49,086 nt of DNA from a virus, in the IMG/VR virus record IMGVR_UViG_3300006735_000054, positions 1 through 49,086 of that record; one strand, 5' to 3'. Numbering within the stretch: position 1 is the stretch's first letter; every line of letters starts with the position of its first letter. Positions 9,101 to 18,075 of this stretch are shown piece by piece. The notes under the pieces are model-generated. The model saw nothing but the letters and a program-made list of their open reading frames with translations. It did no database searches and was not told the origin of the DNA. The translations under genes were made by a program, and so were the position numbers.

Positions 9101-10072
9101 ATGGCTATATGGCAAAAGGTTATTACAGCTGCTGACGATTCTGATTATAAGAATAGTAGCGTTACAGTTGCAGACCTAGGGGGTGGATCAGGTTCAACGT
9201 TTTTAAAAAAAGACGGAACTTGGGCCACTCCGACAGACACAAACACTCAGTTAACAACTGAAGCAGTCCAAGACATAGTTGGTGCTATGTTCTCTGGCAA
9301 TACAGAAACAAGAATAACTGCTACATATCAAGATGGTGATGGTACACTAGATTTAGTTGTAGATGATATGAATGACACAACTCCAACTGGAGATAGTGGT
9401 AATGCTGCAGTTTATGACAATAGTGGTACACCAGCATTAAAAACTGGAATTACAGCTGCAGAAATGAGAACAGTAATTGATGCTCATCAAGCAATAGATT
9501 CAGGAAACAGGTTAAGTGCTACTTTGGTTGGTGGTAATGGAAATGTAAGTAATACAGAATATGGTTACTTAAATGGCGTTACTTCTGGAATACAGCAACA
9601 GCTTGATCAAAGAGCTGCAATCAATGGTGATACACTTGAAGATTTCTCTGCAAAAGATATGGAAATTACAGGTAATCTAACTGTTACTGGTACTATTGAT
9701 ACTGTATCGCAGACAAACTCTAATTTAGTTGATAAAACTATAACACTATCAGTTGGTGCAACTACAGAAGCTGCTTCGGATGGTTCTGGTATAGTAATTA
9801 ATACAGGCCAAACTATTGAGCCTAAACTATATTGGTATGATGATACAGTTAGTACCAACGTTGATGGTAGAATTGGTACTGGTTGGATGGTAGCAACCAC
9901 TGGTGAGGCTCAAAGTGCTGCTAATGATTATCACCTAATGGGATTCAAAACTGGTAATGGTGTTCCAAGTGTAGCAACTAAAGCTGTTGGAGAAGGAACC
10001 TTTTATTGGGATAACAGTGCCGATACACTTTATGTATGTACAAGTTCATACACTAATACTGGTGGAGGCTAG
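9101..10072 (+). CDS. Tail fibre-like protein 1
   Basis: A 323-residue Gly/Thr/Asp-rich protein. Residues 1-21 (W-Q-K-VITAADDSDYKNSSV) are nearly identical to the start of the protein at 10276, suggesting a common anchoring peptide. Later segments such as STFLKKDGTWATP, GNLTVTGTIDTVSQTNSN and LVDKTITLSVGATTEAASDG are typical of repetitive fibre shafts in phages of aquatic bacteria. A strong site, AAAGGAG, precedes the ATG. Likely a trimeric adhesin or fibre part. Confidence 0.7.
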   Translation: MAIWQKVITAADDSDYKNSSVTVADLGGGSGSTFLKKDGTWATPTDTNTQLTTEAVQDIVGAMFSGNTETRITATYQDGDGTLDLVVDDMNDTTPTGDSGNAAVYDNSGTPALKTGITAAEMRTVIDAHQAIDSGNRLSATLVGGNGNVSNTEYGYLNGVTSGIQQQLDQRAAINGDTLEDFSAKDMEITGNLTVTGTIDTVSQTNSNLVDKTITLSVGATTEAASDGSGIVINTGQTIEPKLYWYDDTVSTNVDGRIGTGWMVATTGEAQSAANDYHLMGFKTGNGVPSVATKAVGEGTFYWDNSADTLYVCTSSYTNTGGG

Positions 10073-10075
10073 TAA

Positions 10076-10276
10076 GTGCCGATAATTCAAAACAATGGGA
10101 AAGCGCTTGGGGAAAAACCTGAGCGCATTTCCTTCAACATTGAGGAAACCGATTTCTTGATAAACATATTAAGTAAAATAGAGGTTCCAATAGTCCAAGC
10201 TAAGTTAGCATGGAGCACTATTGAAAAGATTACAAAGTTGCATAAACAGTTAATGGGTAAAACTACCGAGATATAA
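10076..10276 (+). CDS. Small helical protein between fibre genes
   Basis: A 66-residue ORF with a GTG start at 10076 and GGAGG about 7 bases upstream, inside the end of the fibre gene. It ends one base into the next gene. The sequence is mostly helical with FNIEETDFLINILSKIEVP. Its place between two fibre genes with related N-termini suggests an assembly chaperone or spacer protein, but no family is recognised. Confidence 0.5.
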   Translation: MPIIQNNGKALGEKPERISFNIEETDFLINILSKIEVPIVQAKLAWSTIEKITKLHKQLMGKTTEI

Positions 10277-10875
10277 TGGCTAATTGGAAAAAAGTAATAA
10301 CAACAGCAGATGATGCAGATTATAAAAATAGTAATATATCTGGATTAAAACAAAAAGTTGATATGCAATGGAGTATGCGGTGGTATACATCAGCTTATAC
10401 TAGTGCGATAGGTTCTTCAAGAAGAAGATGGTATCATCCAAGTACAACATATGGACCTGCTTATTACAACTGGAATAGTAGTGCAGTTGGTGCAGACTCA
10501 AGAACTATATGGTATGATACTTATAATCCTTGTATAGTGGTTCCAAGAGATATGACTCTTACTGGATATAAGCTTTATGGAAATATGGCTACTACCAATA
10601 GTGGTGATTTAATACTGGATTTAAAGAAAAACACTAACGCAATTACCTGGGACAATGATAACGGTACCCAAGCTATTTCATTAGTTAGTAATCGAGTAAC
10701 AACAGCTTGGACAGGTAACTGCTACAATAGTATGGGTGAATCAGGAATATCTGTTGCTATGAGTGAAGGAGATATATTGATACCTATGATGTGTAGAGAC
10801 TATGCTTTAACAACATCATCACAATATATGATAGAAGGTGTATTTCATTTAGAATTTGAGGAGGACCTAACATAA
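10276..10875 (+). CDS. Tail fibre-like protein 2
   Basis: A 199-residue protein whose first 20 residues (W-K-K-VITTADDADYKNSNI) repeat the start of the fibre protein at 9101. The remainder is different: Tyr/Trp-rich (YTSAYTSAIGSSRRRWYHPS) and beta-rich, ending HLEFEEDLT. It is probably a receptor-binding or host-range tip carried on the same anchor module. Start and stop each overlap neighbouring genes by one base. Confidence 0.65.
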   Translation: MANWKKVITTADDADYKNSNISGLKQKVDMQWSMRWYTSAYTSAIGSSRRRWYHPSTTYGPAYYNWNSSAVGADSRTIWYDTYNPCIVVPRDMTLTGYKLYGNMATTNSGDLILDLKKNTNAITWDNDNGTQAISLVSNRVTTAWTGNCYNSMGESGISVAMSEGDILIPMMCRDYALTTSSQYMIEGVFHLEFEEDLT

Positions 10876-11372
10876 TGGCAGATCAAGATAAACATGATAA
10901 GTCGGTAGATGAAAAAACAGATATGGAGACCACTGTTAATGGTGCAATGATAAAAGAGATATTTGAATCTCTTGATATAGCCATAGATAGAAACAATACA
11001 TCTATAAAAGACTTATCTACATTAACCTCTACTGTAGCAGTAAATACAGCTAAAAAGGGTATAACAAGTAGTCAAGAAAGTGCTATAACTGCAAACACAG
11101 CAAAGACTGGCATAACAACAGCACAAGCAAGTGCAATTACAGCCAATACAGCAAAGACTGGCATATCTACAACTCAAGCAACACAGATAGATAATCTAGT
11201 TGCAGGTAGAGCAACAGGTGTGTATACGAATGTAAATAAAGTCACTGCACAAATTACAAACTCAGTAACTGTTAATTCAAAAACAGGTGCTGCAACATTA
11301 GATACTAGTGTAAGATTGTCAAATGGTGCTATCTACACATTATCTCAAGCGTTAACAAAGGCTAAAAAATGA
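10875..11372 (+). CDS. Repeat-containing fibre or linker protein
   Basis: A 165-residue protein with tandem units of about 15 residues in the middle (AITANTAKTGITTAQAS, AITANTAKTGISTTQATQ, preceded by a degenerate copy). Such T/A-rich heptad-like repeats form triple-stranded shafts in fibres of T4-like and aquatic phages. The N-terminus is acidic and charged (DQDKHDKSVDEKTDMETT). The C-terminus is beta-like (NSKTGAATLDTSVRLSNGAIYTLSQAL). Likely a fibre shaft or fibre-attachment protein. Confidence 0.6.
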   Translation: MADQDKHDKSVDEKTDMETTVNGAMIKEIFESLDIAIDRNNTSIKDLSTLTSTVAVNTAKKGITSSQESAITANTAKTGITTAQASAITANTAKTGISTTQATQIDNLVAGRATGVYTNVNKVTAQITNSVTVNSKTGAATLDTSVRLSNGAIYTLSQALTKAKK

Positions 11373-11527
11373 TAGATACATTAAAAACATCAGCTGTAGG
11401 CATTGCGGGATCCACTACAGCGCAGATGTTACACTGGACAGAATGGGTCCCACCAGTGTTTAGTGCACTTGCAGCACTATCAACATTAGTATTTATGCTT
11501 ATTAAAATATACAAGGAGGTACGATGA
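11369..11527 (+). CDS. Small membrane protein, holin candidate
   Basis: A 52-residue ORF overlapping the previous stop by 4 bases. It has one clear membrane segment (VPPVFSALAALSTLVFMLIK, residues 28-47) followed by the basic end IYKEVR. Small single-segment proteins at this place in phage genomes often are holins or spanin-like lysis factors. Function is inferred from topology and context only. It ends 4 bases into the next small gene. Confidence 0.55.
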   Translation: MIDTLKTSAVGIAGSTTAQMLHWTEWVPPVFSALAALSTLVFMLIKIYKEVR

Positions 11528-11697
11528 AGGAAATTATAGCAGACTACTTATTTAATGACGAAATGAAGGTAAAAATCATTAAAGCATTAAATGACAACGT
11601 TGACATTCCTATTATATCTGAAAAAACAGAAGAAAAGATTCTTACAGCAATCTATGACTCTGTAGAAGATATAGTTAAAGCAGAAATCCTTAAGTAG
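11524..11697 (+). CDS. Small helical protein, unknown
   Basis: A 57-residue ORF with AAGGAGG (11512-11518) before the ATG, overlapping the membrane-protein gene by 4 bases. It is charged and amphipathic (NDEMKVKIIKALNDNVDIP, then EEKILTAIYDSVEDIVKAEI). There is no membrane segment or known motif. It belongs to a chain of tiny overlapping genes that could be the lysis module. Confidence 0.5.
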   Translation: MKEIIADYLFNDEMKVKIIKALNDNVDIPIISEKTEEKILTAIYDSVEDIVKAEILK

Positions 11698-11855
11698 TGT
11701 TAGGGAAATTAATAGCAGGTAAAATACTTAAAAAAGTTATTAGCGAAAAAGTAAAGAAAAAGATAGTAACTGGCCTCGGTGATTTACTTGTTAAGAGTAG
11801 CAAAAACAAACTAGATGATAAAATTTGGGCTAAAGTTAAGAAGGCGCTTAAATAA
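11697..11855 (+). CDS. Small basic amphipathic protein
   Basis: A 52-residue ORF that starts with GTG overlapping the upstream TAG by one base (TAGTG). It is very lysine-rich (GKILKKVISEKVKKKIVTGL) and amphipathic, with no signal peptide. Such peptides can associate with membranes. No family is recognised. No conventional ribosome binding site is seen, so translation would depend on coupling to the upstream gene. Confidence 0.45.
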   Translation: MLGKLIAGKILKKVISEKVKKKIVTGLGDLLVKSSKNKLDDKIWAKVKKALK

Positions 11856-11859
11856 AAAG

Positions 11860-12183
11860 ATGACAGAACCAAAGGTTACAGAGTTTACGGTATATGCTGA
11901 CCTAGTAATACAGGAAGGCAGAAGCCGTTTAGAAGAAATAGGCGTTAATGATAATAAGGTTTACAAAACAATGCCTAAAAAATGTAAACATTGTAAGTCA
12001 GAAAAGTTAGTTAGTATGGATGTGCTTGGATCAGGAGTTGAACCATTGTTTTGGATGTGCGACTCCTGTGAAGCATTATACTTAACCAAGGACAAAGAAG
12101 AAACAGAAATACTACTTGAAATGTGCAGCCAATACTGGACTAATCCAAATGATTGGGGTATAACAGATGGAGAGCTGAATTGA
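11860..12183 (+). CDS. Zinc-ribbon protein
   Basis: A 107-residue protein starting at ATG 11860; the frame stays open upstream to an ATG at 11815, but that start would lie inside the previous gene. CKHC and CDSC pairs about 30 residues apart form a probable zinc ribbon. The rest is acidic and helical. Its role among the structural and lysis genes is unknown. It overlaps the next gene by 4 bases if that gene starts at TTG 12180. Confidence 0.6.
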   Translation: MTEPKVTEFTVYADLVIQEGRSRLEEIGVNDNKVYKTMPKKCKHCKSEKLVSMDVLGSGVEPLFWMCDSCEALYLTKDKEETEILLEMCSQYWTNPNDWGITDGELN

Positions 12184-12932
12184 AGAAATATATAGTAACG
12201 CCAGACAAGCATTTTCCTTTACACGATAAGAAAGCAATTAACGTTGTATGTAAGGCAATAGAAGAAGTAAAGCCTGATGCATATATTGATTTAGGAGACA
12301 GTGGAGAATGGGGAAGTTGTAGTCATTGGCAGTGGAAAAGAAAAATAAAGCCACCTTTAGAGTATTATTTGCCAGATATAATACAAGAGATTGAAGATGT
12401 AAATAAAGGGATGGACCAAATAGATGAATCATTAGATAAAGCTAATGTAAAAGAAAAACACTTTATTACTGGCAATCATGATCAATGGTTAGAGTATTTT
12501 GTAGAAGAATACCCTTATTTAGACCAATATGGGCTAAACAAAGCACTAAAATTGGTAGACCGAGGGTTTGAGGTAAAGGCACTAGGAAAGCTCCTAGAAA
12601 TAGGTGATATGAGCTATTACCACGGTCATAATTATAGCGGAATGAATCATGCTAGTAATCATTGTAGGCAATACAAACAAAACATTATGTATGGTCATCA
12701 TCACGATGTTCAGGTTTACTCAGATAAAAGTGCAAAGGGACCGATTACAGCTTATAGTATAGGCTGTTTAAAAGATTTAAGTCCTGAAGTCAATGGTTTT
12801 GTAGGAGGTCGGCCTATGAACTGGAAACATGCATTTGCTATTGTAACATATCATGGTCCTAATAGTTTTGTAGATATAGTTGAAATAAAAAACGGTAAGG
12901 CAATAGTAGATGGTAAGCTTATCGAAGGGTAG
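12180..12932 (+). CDS. Calcineurin-like metallophosphoesterase
   Basis: Metal-dependent phosphoesterase, active on phosphomonoesters, diesters or nucleic acids depending on family. The motifs are in order: D-x-H in TPDKH (residues 7-11), GD (39-40), GNHD (98-101), then HGHN and YGHHHD (about 148-175), the full set of metal and phosphate ligands. I place the start at TTG 12180 because GGAG (12169-12172) lies seven bases upstream; an in-frame ATG at 12153 is the alternative. There is no signal peptide. It is an unusual gene to find between fibre and nozzle genes; a virion or late-stage role is possible. Confidence 0.85.
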   Translation: MKKYIVTPDKHFPLHDKKAINVVCKAIEEVKPDAYIDLGDSGEWGSCSHWQWKRKIKPPLEYYLPDIIQEIEDVNKGMDQIDESLDKANVKEKHFITGNHDQWLEYFVEEYPYLDQYGLNKALKLVDRGFEVKALGKLLEIGDMSYYHGHNYSGMNHASNHCRQYKQNIMYGHHHDVQVYSDKSAKGPITAYSIGCLKDLSPEVNGFVGGRPMNWKHAFAIVTYHGPNSFVDIVEIKNGKAIVDGKLIEG

Positions 12933-12934
12933 TA

Positions 12935-13192
12935 ATGGATATAATGGCCATAATAGAAACGTTTGGGGTTCCTGTAGCGGTAGCTATAGCGTTCGGCTAT
13001 TTCATATGGAAACAGAACAAGTATATACAAGACGACTTAACAAAAGACATAAATCAGCAGTTTACAAGACTAGAAGGAATAATAATACAATTAATAAACC
13101 AACAAAAGAAATTGCAACTAGAAGTTAAAAAAATGAGTGCTTCTTATGATGCATTGGTTAAAATAGTAACTAACTTATTAAAAAAGAGATAA
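12935..13192 (+). CDS. Membrane-anchored coiled-coil protein (BhlA/UviB-like holin candidate)
   Basis: An 85-residue protein with an N-terminal membrane segment (FGVPVAVAIAFGYFIW, residues 10-25) followed by a charged coiled coil (NKYIQDDLTKDINQQFTRLE and onward) and a basic end. This layout is that of BhlA/UviB-type small holins, but it also fits other phage membrane proteins. It begins two bases after the phosphoesterase stop and ends directly before the next ATG. Confidence 0.55.
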   Translation: MDIMAIIETFGVPVAVAIAFGYFIWKQNKYIQDDLTKDINQQFTRLEGIIIQLINQQKKLQLEVKKMSASYDALVKIVTNLLKKR

Positions 13193-16100
13193 ATGCCAAA
13201 AGAAAGATTAGAATTAAGAAATTTTATTGAGGGAACAAACTCATCGGCTTCTGCTTCAGATGTAGGCAATGAATCGCCTGTATATAGTAAAAATATAGAG
13301 TCTTTAGATGAAGAAGGTAAACTAAAAGGTATCAGAACCAATATACCTCTTAGAAGTGGTGATACTTCTAATCAATACAAAATATACTTAGGGCATGATA
13401 TTGTTTTAAATACAACATTAGTTTATAGTGCTAGTATTTTTGAAGACACAGTAACTAAAGATTGTGGCACTATAGATGGCAACGCTACAGCATTTACACA
13501 AAAGCAATTAAGAAAAAGCTTTGCTAGTAATTTACAAGCTAATAAATACATTGAAAAAGCAGAGCTAAAGTCTGGTTATTATAGTTCAACTACAGGATGG
13601 ACCAGTGGGGCATATATTGATACAGGTGAAGACCTCCCAGCAAATTTAAATACTAGTGAAACAGCTATTGTATTTAGTACTGGAAGCCCAAATCCTGCAC
13701 ATTTTAACACAGAAGATGTTATAAGAATAGGTAACTCAAGCGAAGAATTATTTATAAGTAGTATAGTAGATCCTGAAAACTCAGAAGGCTTTACTTTAAA
13801 TGTAGAAAGAGGTCATAATGGTACTACTGCTACAACACACACTGCTGGAGATGCAATTAAAGCTATTGATAACTGGAATATTATAGAAGTAACATATGTT
13901 TCTCAAGTTGAAAGTCCAGCGAATATTAAATATCATGTTACTATTGGGGGGGCTAAGTCTAATCTTCAGATATTTGACGACTCTAGCTACTTTGAAATTA
14001 ATGGTAGAAATTTTAGTCTAATAGATAGAAAAGATGAGAACTCTACAAAAGTAACAACAGATGTAGCTTTTTATAATAAAGACACTACTATAAACCCTCC
14101 AGAATATAAAATGAAAGTCATTCAAGATTTTTATCAAGAAAATGGTCCTAGAAATATTACAGAACCTGTTAATGGAGGATTTGTAAACTCATCTAATTCT
14201 GGATACCCAGAAAGTGTCTCATTAGGAAAGGGCCCAAATGCAGTATATATTGGAACAGGCTCAACGACTACATCAAAATCACAATGGCTTGGAAGAATAA
14301 ATCATTCTCAATTTGGTACACAAATAGATGGTTATCATTTAGAAGATGCTAGAGTAAAATCTATTGATGATGGAAATGCAATATTTTCCTTATCCTATTT
14401 AGAATTACCTCATTCAGGAGCTTCTAGTAATAGAGAGTCTTTAAAGTTTGCAGTTGCTATATCAAACGACAAAAGACATTTATATGGTGTAAACTTTAGA
14501 CACACATCAAATCAAACTAATGATGGAAAGTTTGTAGGAAAGCAGCATAAAACTGAGAGTTTAGGAGAAATTATTACTGCTGTTGGGTCTTCTAAGCATA
14601 TACATGAACACATGAAAGCTGGAGGAGATCTTAGGCCTATCATAAATAGTTGGGATAGCTCTAATGACAACTCTACATTTGCAGGTCATGATGCAGATTA
14701 CGCTACTTATGTATTAGTAGGAAAAGCTAATAAGCCTAATTCTATAGGCGTTATAGGCCTTTATTATCACTATAATTCAAATGATGAGCCTGAATCTTTC
14801 CTACATCATGATTTTGGTGAAATAGACTTAACTCATTATATAGAAATAGACTCTAAGTTAGCGCAAATTTCGGCATTAGATAGTGGTGATTTAATTAATA
14901 GACCTCCAAAAGGTGGTTCTTATATTAATGATATATACGAAAAAAATGGTCAAGTATATATACAATACGGGCATAACTCTGGTTTTAGTTTTGATGAAGA
15001 GTACTTATATACATTTGACATAGACACTGTATTAAATCAAACAACTACACTTATAGACCAGATTACAGTAAATGCAAAGCCAATTACTCCTCCAGTTGTA
15101 AAATTAAAAAACTTTGGTAATGACTATAGAAATGCAGGCCATGATTGGTATGCCTCTGAAGAATGTTGCGATTTTTCTGGACTATCTAGTGAAAGTTGGA
15201 TAGGGCAAAGCCTTCCTTGGGGTAATTATGCGAATTATATAAAATGGAGAAATATTGATATACTGGGCTTTACAAAAGATAAAAAGCATGGATTATACCC
15301 TAGAGAAATATCAACAGATGGCGGAACTACATGGGAAACTGTTGAACCTGATACAGGAAACTGGAATAAAAATTATGCCGAAAGTACTGGAGGTTTATTA
15401 AGTGGAGGCGATTCTCAGTATACTCCTGGTTACACAAAACTAGGGATATATGGAAATCAAAGAACTAGCACAAATCCTAGAGTTGAAATAAAAAATAGAT
15501 GGGATTCAGCTTTAATAGGTGAAACACATGGTTTTGAAACAGTTGCAATACAAACCATTGTTGGTGGAATTGTAAATCTTGCTGGTGACGAAAACTCTAA
15601 TGGAGAAGTTGGCTGTCAAGTATTTATTGATGGAAAAAGAATAGATAGCAATATAAGAGTCCATAAAAAGAAAAAAGACTACCAAAGTTGGCTTACTTAT
15701 AAAAGAAGGCATTATTACTATAATAAAACAGAACCTGTAATTAAAAACGTATCAGAGATGATGGTATTTTCTACAGATAGACAAACATATGGGGTTGCAC
15801 AAAGATGTGTTCCTTATGAATACGACGCTGGGTGGAATCATAGCTCACATAAAAGAATTGAAGAACTTGATATAAATACAGGAGACTTTAGTACTACAGT
15901 ATTAAATCAATCTACTGGATTTGCATATATTAATGGTGCTGATAATTCTAGCTGGGGAAGCCAATGGGAAACAGATACTATTCAATGGGACGATGCAACT
16001 ACTGTAAAAAGACCAATGAAATTTGCATGGAGATATGGCTGTTATAGTAGTGGGAGAGGCGCAAATTCTTCAACTTATGAGAGTGCTAGGCAATTTGCTA

Positions 16101-18073
16101 TGTATAATAATTTAATGGTTGAATTAGAGACATTATCTTCAGCGTCAACAGACACAAATACTAGCATTACACTAAGGCCTGGCGATATAAATGATAGATT
16201 GAGAGGTCCTGGTAAAAATTATTCAAATACCGACTATTTTGTTACCAGTGCAATAACTGATGAAATGATTCCTACAGACACTTACATAAGTAGATGGAGT
16301 ACGGTTTATGGAGATCGTTCTAAACAAAAGATAATGTATACTGGTGTTAACACTGTTAATCCAGTGAAAGTAAAAGGACTTGGTAGCGCAAGTATTCAAG
16401 ATAAAGACAATAATGGTCAGTATTTTATGGTACCTACAACTACTACAACTAGTTCTGGACTTTTAGATTTAAACCAAGCTCAAAATACGTGGACAACCGC
16501 ATCTTCTGGTGCTGGGTATCAAACAGACAATAACTATGGTACATATTATTTTAAAGCAAATGCAGGAGAATTAGGCTTTGGATTAATTCCTGAATATGCA
16601 GAGCAAGTAACAGAAGAAATTAGTCAAAACCCAACAGTTTATGCGGCAGCTCCATTTATGGCAGGAACTAAATATTATTATAAACTATCAATGCTTTATG
16701 ATGGATTTCAAGAAGGACCTTTATCAAACTTTGAATTTACGTTAGACCCTGAACCAATATATAATCACAAAACTGTGCTTATTAATATAGAAATGAACGT
16801 ACCTCCAAGAAGAGTAAGCGATATAGTATTATACAGAAAGTCTAATGCTAATGAATACTATAAAATGGTACAAGAAATAAGTTTATCTAAAGGATGGGCT
16901 TACGATTCTGATAAAGATGTTTATAAAAAAACTGTTATTGACGAAGGAAACTCTGGAGCTACATACGAAGCAATAAATGGTGTCTCTGAGTTAATAGAAG
17001 ATACTTCTATAAATTACAAGTTATCAACTGTTGCTCAAGGACATTTAGTTGTAGCAGATTGTTATCACAAAGAATTAAAACAAGGTCAAAACTTTATATT
17101 AAAATCTGAACCAGATGCATTTTCAGTATTTAATTGGCCTAAAAACTTTGCAATACTTCCAACTAAACCTACAGCTATTACTTGGTTTTCTGGCAAGATA
17201 TATGCTTTTGATTTAAATAATATGTACAGAATAAGTTTAGATAATTTGGTATTGGAAGATACTTTTGAAGGCATTGGCTGTATCAGTCAAGACTCATTTA
17301 TCGTAACAGATATGGGTCTATTTTTCTGCGATTACCAAGGATTATATTGGCATAATGGACAAAGAGCTGAAAATATAGGGATGCCTATTTTAACAGCTTC
17401 TCAAGCAACTGATGAAACAGATATAATAAATGTAAATGCATTAACAGATCCACAATGGCAGCAACATGCTTGGCAAAATATAAACCACAATGTTCCCCCA
17501 AAAGTTTTATATGACCCAAGAACATTGACTGTATACTATTGCTTTCAAGATAAACATAAAACAGACGATGATTTTCCAGCTTATAATGGTGCTTGGAAAT
17601 TTAATTTGTCTAGAAAAAGATTAGACTTAGTTGATATAAATGAGCCTGTAGGAGTTTTTAGTGGAAACCGAAATGACTCTTATATCAGTGGAGATAATAA
17701 ATTATTTGAAATAGGCAAAGGAGTAGAAAGGTCAAAATGGAGTTGGAAAAGTAAGAAATTTGACTTTAACGCAGCAAGCCAAGATAAAACCTTTTACGCA
17801 GTTCATCTTAAGTGCAATAATGTTCAAGATGCTACAAATTTATATAATGGAATGAAAACTCCTGGAGAAACAATTTTTGGCTTCCTTCAGATATATGTAA
17901 ATGAAAACGGTACTACTGCATCTACTACTTTAAGTATTGAAGATAGTACAGTTAAAATAAAATTAAAAGGTCCATCTAAAAAAGCAAGTTTTATACAATT
18001 AAGTTTAACTAACATGCTTGTAGAACTTGACGCTATTAGTATAATATATAGACCTAGAAGAGTTAAGACGTAA
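13193..18073 (+). CDS. Tail nozzle / hub-like structural protein
   Basis: A 1,626-residue beta-rich protein, free of membrane segments. The N-terminus has NESPVYSKNIESLDEEGKLKGI and the C-terminal third has a run of short strands (GKIYAFDLNNMYRISLDN, GCISQDSFIVTDMGLFFCD, YQGLYWHNG) of the kind seen in the tail nozzle or stabilisation proteins of podoviruses such as P22 gp10 and T7 gp12. It is much longer than these, with a long insertion in the middle of unknown fold. It directly precedes the large fibre gene. Nozzle role is inferred. Confidence 0.6.
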   Translation: MPKERLELRNFIEGTNSSASASDVGNESPVYSKNIESLDEEGKLKGIRTNIPLRSGDTSNQYKIYLGHDIVLNTTLVYSASIFEDTVTKDCGTIDGNATAFTQKQLRKSFASNLQANKYIEKAELKSGYYSSTTGWTSGAYIDTGEDLPANLNTSETAIVFSTGSPNPAHFNTEDVIRIGNSSEELFISSIVDPENSEGFTLNVERGHNGTTATTHTAGDAIKAIDNWNIIEVTYVSQVESPANIKYHVTIGGAKSNLQIFDDSSYFEINGRNFSLIDRKDENSTKVTTDVAFYNKDTTINPPEYKMKVIQDFYQENGPRNITEPVNGGFVNSSNSGYPESVSLGKGPNAVYIGTGSTTTSKSQWLGRINHSQFGTQIDGYHLEDARVKSIDDGNAIFSLSYLELPHSGASSNRESLKFAVAISNDKRHLYGVNFRHTSNQTNDGKFVGKQHKTESLGEIITAVGSSKHIHEHMKAGGDLRPIINSWDSSNDNSTFAGHDADYATYVLVGKANKPNSIGVIGLYYHYNSNDEPESFLHHDFGEIDLTHYIEIDSKLAQISALDSGDLINRPPKGGSYINDIYEKNGQVYIQYGHNSGFSFDEEYLYTFDIDTVLNQTTTLIDQITVNAKPITPPVVKLKNFGNDYRNAGHDWYASEECCDFSGLSSESWIGQSLPWGNYANYIKWRNIDILGFTKDKKHGLYPREISTDGGTTWETVEPDTGNWNKNYAESTGGLLSGGDSQYTPGYTKLGIYGNQRTSTNPRVEIKNRWDSALIGETHGFETVAIQTIVGGIVNLAGDENSNGEVGCQVFIDGKRIDSNIRVHKKKKDYQSWLTYKRRHYYYNKTEPVIKNVSEMMVFSTDRQTYGVAQRCVPYEYDAGWNHSSHKRIEELDINTGDFSTTVLNQSTGFAYINGADNSSWGSQWETDTIQWDDATTVKRPMKFAWRYGCYSSGRGANSSTYESARQFAMYNNLMVELETLSSASTDTNTSITLRPGDINDRLRGPGKNYSNTDYFVTSAITDEMIPTDTYISRWSTVYGDRSKQKIMYTGVNTVNPVKVKGLGSASIQDKDNNGQYFMVPTTTTTSSGLLDLNQAQNTWTTASSGAGYQTDNNYGTYYFKANAGELGFGLIPEYAEQVTEEISQNPTVYAAAPFMAGTKYYYKLSMLYDGFQEGPLSNFEFTLDPEPIYNHKTVLINIEMNVPPRRVSDIVLYRKSNANEYYKMVQEISLSKGWAYDSDKDVYKKTVIDEGNSGATYEAINGVSELIEDTSINYKLSTVAQGHLVVADCYHKELKQGQNFILKSEPDAFSVFNWPKNFAILPTKPTAITWFSGKIYAFDLNNMYRISLDNLVLEDTFEGIGCISQDSFIVTDMGLFFCDYQGLYWHNGQRAENIGMPILTASQATDETDIINVNALTDPQWQQHAWQNINHNVPPKVLYDPRTLTVYYCFQDKHKTDDDFPAYNGAWKFNLSRKRLDLVDINEPVGVFSGNRNDSYISGDNKLFEIGKGVERSKWSWKSKKFDFNAASQDKTFYAVHLKCNNVQDATNLYNGMKTPGETIFGFLQIYVNENGTTASTTLSIEDSTVKIKLKGPSKKASFIQLSLTNMLVELDAISIIYRPRRVKT

Positions 18074-18075
18074 TA

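Noticed and set aside
11040-11220. CRISPR-like or DNA-level tandem repeat
   Set aside because: The repetition is of coding units of about 15 residues in a fibre-type protein, with no spacers of constant length and no repeat array elsewhere.
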